13,387 nucleotides of DNA, from contig JBBHKE010000818.1 of assembly GCA_037447655.1 (NCBI GenBank), positions 1-13,387 on the forward strand. Reading direction: 5' to 3'. The notes beneath the pieces are model-generated. The model searched no databases, was not told the DNA's origin, and saw only the letters and a list, made by a program, of their open reading frames with translations. Both the position numbers and the translations under genes were made by a program. This DNA comes from Zygnema cylindricum. Lineage: Eukaryota; Streptophyta; Zygnematophyceae; Zygnematales; Zygnemataceae. This document shows positions 8,216 through 13,387 of this stretch, one piece after another. Each line of letters begins with the position of its first letter. Position 1 is the stretch's first letter.

Positions 8216-8610
8216 GACTTGTACTCGAACTGCTTGAAATCAATTAGCTATCGGTTTTATATTAAGCACTAATATTGTTCAATGTTTCTTTACATATTTT
8301 ATTTCCCTTTTCAAAATTTAGTCGCTACAGTACTTTAAACCTGTACTAGTCGTACCCAAGCTATTAATGCAGATAGATTAAAGCGATTGATGCTGTTAGA
8401 AGTAAAGACAAAATGTACTAAAAGCATGTACGGTAGGACCATCTTCTGCAACCGACAAATACACACCGCACTAACACCACCGTCCACTTCGGCTATCCAA
8501 TTATTGCCTTTCGGTCAAAGAAAATACGAGTGCGAAAAGCGGCAAACATACAGCGACACGTCGATCGCATCACTGTAGATTGTCCAAAAGTCGGTTAGTA
8601 AGACCGCCCC
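8216..8610. other. Spacer, no supported gene
   Basis: A 63-codon plus-strand frame (8387-8578) is present, but it lacks any recognisable motif and has no context. I see no repeats here. Confidence 0.35.
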
Positions 8611-8613
8611 TAT

Positions 8614-8767
8614 TGCTGCATTCACACTAGAAATGGATGATGAATGAGATGAGTAAATGAATGTCATTTTTTATTGTTTGGACGTGAATCTCCGTTGACG
8701 ACACCTCACGTCAACAAAAACGTCGCGATGTGATTCATGTTGTCGTATGATTAATGTGAAAGCAGCA
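8614..8767. mobile_element. Element F: 154-bp TIR miniature element
   Basis: It starts TGCTGCATTCACACTA and ends TTAATGTGAAAGCAGCA, an inverted repeat with 13 or 14 of 16 terminal positions complementary. The 3-bp sequence TAT flanks both sides (8611-8613 and 8768-8770). The interior holds an ATGA-rich segment and a GTTGACG/CGTCAAC dyad (8694-8715). It is non-coding. The superfamily is uncertain; a 3-bp duplication would fit a PIF/Harbinger-like enzyme. Confidence 0.65.
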
Positions 8768-8770
8768 TAT

Positions 8771-9002
8771 ATCCCCTGTCCCACGGCCTTTCTTCCCTCC
8801 GTCCATTTCTTTTAAGGGCGCATATCAGAAAACGCAAATATATTTTTCTTTACACGTGCGAAATCGTTAAGAGCAATGTGAAGTGGTTCATTAGAAGGTA
8901 ATGAGAACTCTTTCAACACCAGTATATAAATAAGAGAACTTTGTTCACCTTTTTGGAAACCCTTATATAGGCGCTGTGTCTGTCTCAATTTTTTTTTTGT
9001 CT
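8771..9002. other. Spacer before the satellite, with TATA-like sites
   Basis: GTATATAAATAAG near 8921 and TTATATAGG near 8964 look like TATA elements and lie 40-80 bases before the satellite array. No initiator or downstream gene supports a promoter call. A T-run precedes the array. Confidence 0.25.
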
Positions 9003-9570
9003 GTCCGCAGTACGGACCGCCGTACCGCTGGCACGATGTAGTGTTGCCGCCTGTCGCTGGGCAAATCGCCGTATGGATGGTGTATTGTAATGTTGCCGTG
9101 CGTCAGCGATACAGACCGCGTACTGTTGGCACAATTTGACGTTGCCGTGCGTCGTTGTGTAGACCGCTGTACGGATGGCGTTACTTAACGTCGCCGTGGG
9201 TCGTTGTGGTGACCGCCGTACGGATGGCGTAACTTAACGTTGCCGTGCGTTGTTGTGCAGACCGCCGTACAAATGGCGTACGGACCGCGTACGGTTGGCA
9301 TCATTTGACGTTGCCGTGCGTCCGCAGTACGGACCGCGTATTGTTGGCACAATTTGACGTTGCCGTGCGTCCGTAGTACGGACCGCGTACGGTTGGCATA
9401 TTTGACGTTGCCTGCTGTCGCAGTACAGACCGCCGTGCAGATGGCGTAATGTAACATGCCAACCGTCTGCAGTACAAACCGCGTACGGTTGGCACAACTT
9501 AACGTTGCCGTGCGTTCGCAGTACGGACAGCCGTACCGCTGGCACAATGTCGCATAGATGTCCCGTGCGC
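9003..9570. repeat. GC-rich 49-bp satellite, 11 units
   Basis: Units begin with GTC or GTT at 9003, 9053, 9102, 9151, 9200, 9249, 9320, 9369, 9417, 9465 and 9514. Most are 48-50 bp long; the sixth is 71 and the last is irregular. Two subtypes are mixed. One has GTACGGACCGCGTACGGTTG and TTTGACGTTGCCG; the other has GACCGCCGTACGGATGG and CTTAACGTTGCCG. Because 49 is not a multiple of three, the repeat cycles through all frames, and the overlapping minus-strand open frames of about 115-120 codons across it are artefacts. Confidence 0.9.
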
Positions 9571-10109
9571 ATATTACGCACGGTATAAACTAATGAATAC
9601 TATGTATGGTACGCATCGAACGATGATAAAAAGTAAATAGAATGCGTACCTTACTTTGTACTCGTACAATATTTTTATACTTATTTGTACAGTGTCCGTC
9701 TATGTTTGTACATTTTAGGGTTATTTTAGTTGATTTTTTAGGGTTTCCAAAGTACATTGCCGTACGTTCTTTATATTTCAGCACGGCTGCCGTAGATATT
9801 CCGTACTATTAGGTTTTTTTAGGATACACTTTCATACAATTTCGTACATTTCTGTTAAATTTCCGTACTTTTTAAGATTTTTAAGGATTATCTAAGATTA
9901 CGCTTTCCGTACGTTTTTGTACATGTGTCTGTATAGGGAAATTTACACGAATTTTACGAAAAGTATGAAAAATATGAAAACTACGTTGTTTTCGTAAAAA
10001 AGTTGAAATCCGTACGAATTGGACATCAACACAATGTAGCGTTGCCGTGCGTCCGCAGTACGAGCATGATAAACTGGACAGGGTACATGCCCGCGTAACT
10101 GGCGTTGAT
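9571..10109. other. GTAC-rich AT spacer
   Basis: No gene is supported. From 9609 to 9923 the tetramer GTAC occurs 13 times, often in CCGTAC or TTGTAC contexts, with T-rich sequence between. A loosely repeated block beginning TTCCGTACT is visible near 9799 and 9860. TTTTAGGGTT-like words occur near 9713 and 9744 but not in tandem, so they are not telomeric. Confidence 0.4.
10030..10062. repeat. Isolated partial 49-bp satellite unit
   Basis: The 33 bases include CACAATGTAGCGTTGCCGTG and then CGTCCGCAGTACG. They match the satellite at 9003-9570 but lie about 460 bases beyond its end, in AT-rich spacer. Confidence 0.75.
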
Positions 10110-10333
10110 TTAGGGTAGAATTCCATTAGACGAAAAGTGTGGTTCGTTACTGGACTTTGTACAAGTTTGTACAGCTTCGTACCATGTCGTACCTTTTTGT
10201 TTTTTTGTCAGACGAAATATCGTTACTGGAAAGCTGTCGGGAAGCTCCAATGATGTAGGCGTATTCCTGACCGTTGGATATTCCACTTTTTCAGACCCGC
10301 GAATCAATTGCGCACATTATCCAGTGTGACGAT

Positions 10334-10353
10334 ACTCTCCTCGCGAGGAGAGT
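10334..10353. repeat. Hairpin 1 of element B (20-bp perfect palindrome)
   Basis: ACTCTCCTCG pairs exactly with CGAGGAGAGT without a spacer. Outer bases (CAGTGT on the left, ATACTAG on the right) can pair again after an internal loop, as in A and C. Confidence 0.85.
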
Positions 10354-10366
10354 TGTACGATACTAG

Positions 10367-10387
10367 ACGTGTACCATTGGTACACGT
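10367..10387. repeat. Hairpin 2 of element B
   Basis: ACGTGTACCA at 10367-10376 pairs perfectly with TGGTACACGT at 10378-10387 around a single T. It is the second of the paired dyads shared by A, B and C. Confidence 0.85.
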
Positions 10388-10665
10388 GAAAAAACAAAAA
10401 AATATACGCTTTGAACAAGCGATCACAGGTCTACACGTCGTATAGGCCATGTGCCTACGTCGTACGGTCCATGTGCCGCCTGCCACGCTGGATGCAGGTG
10501 AGCCGAAAATATGTTGGCACGCTCCGTCTGACATCCACCGACATTCACAGTTTGTCGCGACCTTCAAAGTTTGCCGCGTCTTTTTGCCATTCTGTTTCGA
10601 AATTTTGATTTCCGTTTTCAAAATCAAAAATCAGGCCGCAAACTTTATGTACGTATCGTTAAATA

Positions 10666-11166
10666 CACCGCGAATCGTAATTAGAGTAATGAAAAAAATA
10701 GAGTACAAAAACTAAAAAAAACAATTAGAGTAATGAACGCTAAATTATGTGATAGAGTTGTTTCAACTATGAAGTTTACTCTAATTTATTTAAGTACTCT
10801 AATTTGGCACTCTAATATCCTCTACTGTAAATAAGGTATTCGCACATAATTTGGCAAAACGTACATTTTATCGTCGCTATGACGTTTGCACTACGCGGTT
10901 TGTTAAAGCGCAGTTACATGATAACGGCCTGTATTAAATCACTATTTGTACATTTTTACTTAATAAAGTACAATTTTGCACGGTCGGAGGTCGTCCGTAT
11001 TCCACACTATTTAAAACGAACATATATTAGAATAAAAAACGCTAATTAAACTTTACCTTAAATATAATAATGAAAAAATTAGAATCATTTACTCTATTTC
11101 ATGTGATAGAGTCGAAATTTCGAGCGACCGAATCAGATTAATTTACTCTAATTACGATTCGCGGTG
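10666..11166. mobile_element. MITE family E, complete 501-bp copy
   Basis: The ends are CACCGCGAATCGTAATTAGA on the left and its inverted match CTAATTACGATTCGCGGTG on the right, each flanked by TA (10664-10665 and 11167-11168). The terminal inverted repeat is about 25 bp. The interior is AT-rich and non-coding, with repeated TTAGAGTA/TACTCTAA words and a conserved block TTTTGCACGGTCGGAGGTCG near 10972. It lies inside element B and serves as the reference for the other E copies. Confidence 0.9.
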
Positions 11167-11618
11167 TAGAGTACAAAAACTAGAAAAAACAATTAGAGTA
11201 ATGAACGCTAATTTATGTGATAGAGTCGTTTCAACTATGAAGTTTACTCTAATTTATTTAAGTACTCTAATTTGGCACGCTAATATCCTCTACTGTAAAT
11301 AAGGTATTTGTACATAATTTGGGAAAACGTACAGTTTATCGTAACTATGACGTTTTCACTATGCGGTTATATAAAACGCAATTACATGATTACAACCTAT
11401 ATTAAATCATTATTTGTACTTTTTTACTTAATAAAGTACAATTTTGCACGGTCGGAGGTCGTCCATAATCCACAGTATTTAAAACGAACCTATATTATAA
11501 TTAAAAACGTTAAATAAACTTCACCTTAAATATAATAATGAAAAATTATAATCATTTACTCTATTTCATGAGATACAGTCAAAATTTCGAGCGACCGAAT
11601 TAGAGTAATTTACTCTAA
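11167..11618. mobile_element. MITE family E, second tandem copy with both ends trimmed
   Basis: Starting from TA shared with the preceding copy, the sequence jumps to the internal GAGTACAAAAACTAG block. It then follows the E copy closely (about nine in ten bases by eye) to TTTACTCTAA at 11618. The outer 35 or so bases on the left and the last 17 or so on the right are missing. The differences from the first copy are spread throughout, so this is not a very recent duplication. Confidence 0.85.
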
Positions 11619-11783
11619 GATTTTCTTTAAGATTTTCAAATCTGGACTCTAACCTACGTGGCGCCAATCATAATTGAGGAAGGTTTGTTAGTGGCCCGAC
11701 AAAATGGAATAGTCTTCCAGTAAACTCTGCCAGTAGAATTTTCCATACATTTACTGGGACCGCCTAATGGAATTATACCCTTA

Positions 11784-12091
11784 GCCGCAAAAATGGAATC
11801 TAATCGCGAACCGTTACGCTAAACTTGGACACAAATTAAAAGACGACGTACAACATGTATAAACTCGCACGAAACGAAATAAACTTCATACAAAAAATAA
11901 AAGCGTACCCGCGTATAAATATCAATGAAACTAAAATAACGCGTCGTCACGCGCGACCAAATGAAGGCACACTATTTACAAATCAACATTCTTACATTGA
12001 AAACGTATTTCACATTGATTCCGACACACTATTTACGAATCAACATTCTTACATTGAATAAGTACTTCACATTGAATCACATTGTCGGTGT
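11784..12091. other. Spacer between elements B and D
   Basis: A 68-codon plus-strand frame (11855-12061) runs into the 57-bp repeats and reads TLFTNQHSYIE twice in phase, because 57 is a multiple of three. It has no recognisable domain and stops in the second repeat. I do not consider it a gene. Confidence 0.35.
11968..12081. repeat. Two tandem 57-bp units
   Basis: Units 11968-12024 and 12025-12081 both start CACACTATTTAC and match at about 50 of 57 positions. The shared core is AATCAACATTCTTACATTGA. The array ends about 10 bases before element D. Confidence 0.9.
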
Positions 12092-12759
12092 GTGCTTTCA
12101 CAGTGGAGCTCACGTGAAGTGAGTAACTACATGCGCGCAGCCATTTTATTTATATGTGTTGCTCAGTTTGTTACAAAGAACCTCAAGGCTTACCGTGTGA
12201 ATTGTTTTTTTTTTCATGACGGTCAACGTTCGCAAGCGCGACAGTTTTTTAACTGTCGTTACAATATTTCGCCAGTCAAAGTTGTTTGACGGATTGACGG
12301 TCAAAATCTGAACTTAAAGTTACGTAGCCTGTACGAAACTGTATTTCAAATGTACAATTTATGACAACTACCTGCGCTCAGCAAAAACCATCTCTGCTAT
12401 TAGCAATTCCCTTATTAGTATCAATAATAAAAGGAATTGATCATGACAGTGACTGTTTTGGTTGCGCACAGTCACTTTGTAAAAAATGTACGTTTGAAGT
12501 ACATATTGGTACAATTAAAGTACGGTTAAGTACAAATTTGACGGTCAATCAGTTGGGCAACTTTGACTTTCAAAATATTGTTTTAACCGCTTAAAATTTT
12601 GTCGAGCTTGCGGACGTCGACCGTCATAATAAAATTACCGATTCACACGGCCGATGAACGTCGACGAACGTTTACGATAACAAAACTGCGGCAACCACAT
12701 GTAAATAAAAGTGTTGCAGACAGTCATTTTTCGTTACGTGAGCTCCATGGTGAGAGCAC
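12092..12759. mobile_element. Element D: 668-bp full-length fold-back element
   Basis: The ends are GTGCTTTCAC and GTGAGAGCAC. The two halves are imperfect reverse complements along nearly their whole length, with the axis near 12420. Matching landmarks include GGAGCTCACGT (12105) with ACGTGAGCTCC (12736), ATTTTATTTATATGTG with its partner near 12700, CATGACGGTCAACGTTCGCA (12217) with its partner near 12610-12629, AGTCAAAGTTG with its partner near 12555, and CAATTCCC with GGAATTG around the axis. No target duplication is clear, because the right flank is occupied by element C. It has no coding capacity, and the superfamily is unknown. Confidence 0.8.
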
Positions 12760-12973
12760 TTAGGGTGAACCTCCATCACGCAAAAGTGGGGTTATTTACT
12801 GGAAAAATTGTACTTTCGTACAGATCGCGCTCATTTTCGTACACAGACATACAAAATTTTATTTTTTATTTTTTTTAAACATGATTACTGTCGACGCGTC
12901 AAGATTCTCCAAACTTCTGGGCGACAACGTCGACCGTCCGATAACGTGTTTTCGAAGCAAGCGGTCACGTCGT

Positions 12974-13019
12974 CCAGTGATTAATTACTCTCCTCATGAG
13001 GAGAGTCATTAATCACCGG
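12974..13019. repeat. Hairpin 1 of element C (23-bp arms, no spacer)
   Basis: 12974-12996 pairs with 12997-13019 at 21 of 23 positions. The core ACTCTCCTCA/TGAGGAGAGT is shared with B, but the outer stem is GATTAAT with ATTAATC, unlike A. Complementarity is kept while the sequence differs. Confidence 0.9.
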
Positions 13020-13040
13020 ACGTGTAAAATGTTTACGCGT
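13020..13040. repeat. Hairpin 2 of element C
   Basis: ACGTGTAAA pairs with TTTACGCGT around ATG, with one mismatch. The inner pairs are AA/TT where element B has CC/GG. Confidence 0.75.
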
Positions 13041-13066
13041 GGAAAGGTGACGTACGGGCCGCGCGC

Positions 13067-13387
13067 CTACGGACAAGCAGGAATAAAATCAAACGAAAAC
13101 CACCAAAAAAAAATTTGTTGGAAAATGTGTCGTGACGCCTCCTCCACGATCCGCTGACATTCGGAATTTATAGCGCTAGGACGAAACACGAACAACAAAA
13201 CAGCATTAAACATAAAAAAAACGAACGTACAAATTGTACATTCACGTAATTTAATTTTGCGACTGGATGTACGGATACAAGTCCAGATATTGTGCCTTTG
13301 GAATCTTGACTGCTCGTCTTCATAACATGAACCTACATGCGTCCAATCGAAAGAAAGCACGTACGCGATATATTCAATTGCTGACAC
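13067..13387 (-). CDS. Doubtful open frame running off the window edge
   Basis: A minus-strand frame of 106 codons is open to the window edge and ends at TAG (13067-13069). Its composition is hydrophobic near the C-terminus (FFMFNAVLLFVF, FFWWFSFDF), with an Arg/Lys-containing middle. I recognise no transposase or other family. It lies inside element C, and elements A and B show no matching protein. A chance frame is likely, but a longer element-encoded protein beyond the edge cannot be excluded. Confidence 0.2.
   Translation of the reverse strand: MSAIEYIAYVLSFDWTHVGSCYEDEQSRFQRHNIWTCIRTSSRKIKLRECTICTFVFFMFNAVLLFVFRPSAINSECQRIVEEASRHIFQQIFFWWFSFDFIPACP

Larger units (their letters stand above)
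10113..11780. mobile_element. Element B: TTA-flanked TIR element interrupted by E copies
   Basis: TTA flanks both ends (10110-10112 and 11781-11783). The terminal 20 bases GGGTAGAATTCCATTAGACG match the reverse complement of the right end, GGGTATAATTCCATTAGGCG, at 18 of 20. The body is 10113 to about 10663 plus about 11619-11780, and it aligns with element A throughout. The intervening 955 or so bases are two E copies, so E inserted after B. GGG termini with a TWA duplication suggest a PIF/Harbinger-like mobiliser. It carries hairpins at 10334-10353 and 10367-10387 and encodes no credible protein. Confidence 0.85.
12763..13387. mobile_element. Element C: third A/B-family member, truncated by the window edge
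   Basis: After TTA at 12760-12762 it begins GGGTGAACCTCCATCACGCA, followed by AAAGTGGGGTTATTTACTGG, matching the left ends of A and B. Hairpins 1 and 2 lie in the same order. Similarity to A and B fades after about 13060, and no right terminus is visible, so its length is unknown. If it follows element A, the end would lie just beyond the window. Confidence 0.7.

Noticed and set aside
9185-9581. Overlapping minus-strand frames of about 115-120 codons with Cys/Arg/Thr repeats
   Set aside because: They are translations of the 49-bp satellite. The period is not a multiple of three, so the same peptides rotate through frames; there is no sign of coding constraint.
9713-9760. TTTAGGG-like words suggesting telomeric repeats
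   Set aside because: They are single occurrences separated by other sequence, with no tandem run.
7744-10627. Similar minus-strand open frames in elements A (7744-8040) and B (10304-10627) sharing EIKISK.NGK
   Set aside because: The frames align because the DNA is homologous. In the shared block most base differences change the amino acid, and the region is lost in C, so protein-level selection is not supported.
1-13387. CRISPR array, bacterial operon, rRNA genes
   Set aside because: Nothing in the window fits. The repeats lack the spacer-repeat pattern, open frames are short with splice-like boundaries, and no rRNA-like sequence was recognised.

Overview
This is an AT-rich eukaryotic window with no intact gene that I can defend. 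It looks like a transposon graveyard made of a decayed transposase, several families of short inverted-repeat elements (some nested or joined to one another), two minisatellites and AT-rich spacer. The best clue to the host is the transposase pseudogene at 597-1970. Its motifs (MDETH, TLGFRGD, RTGPKGW, PADSFVIS, KAMIQCG, AIIAKH) resemble the pogo/DDE_1-type transposases that I recall as expanded in oomycetes. That makes an oomycete or another stramenopile-like protist a reasonable but unproven guess.

Layout. 1-600: weak open frames only. 597-1970: transposase pseudogene in one reading frame, with two putative GT-AG introns and in-frame stops of all three kinds. 2327-2591: cluster of four short inverted repeats. 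3191-3340 (minus): short protein-like open fragment. 3432-3930: purine-rich minisatellite with a period near 70 bp. About 4490-5066: diverged members of a TA-flanked MITE family (called E here). 5605-5840: three degenerate direct repeats. 5853-6950: head-to-head inverted dimer of E, with a 92-bp spacerless perfect palindrome at its centre. 7544-8212: intact non-autonomous element A, flanked by TAA. 8614-8767: small TIR element F. 9003-9570: GC-rich 49-bp satellite. 9571-10109: spacer very rich in GTAC. 10113-11780: element B, same family as A, flanked by TTA and interrupted by a tandem pair of E copies (10666-11618). 11968-12081: two 57-bp repeats. 12092-12759: element D, a fold-back of about 668 bp. 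12763 to the window edge: element C, a third member of the A/B family, lying exactly against the end of D.

No metabolic or regulatory gene set can be read here. The interacting parts are mobile elements. E has TA flanks, as expected for Tc1/mariner/pogo-type mobilisation. A, B and C have GGG...CCC-type ends with TWA target duplications, as expected for PIF/Harbinger-like mobilisation. The most unusual signals are two adjacent hairpins kept in A, B and C while parts of their stem sequences changed, the spacerless E palindrome, the D fold-back, and a 71-nt hybrid unit in the 49-bp satellite. Family assignments are from memory and were not searched.
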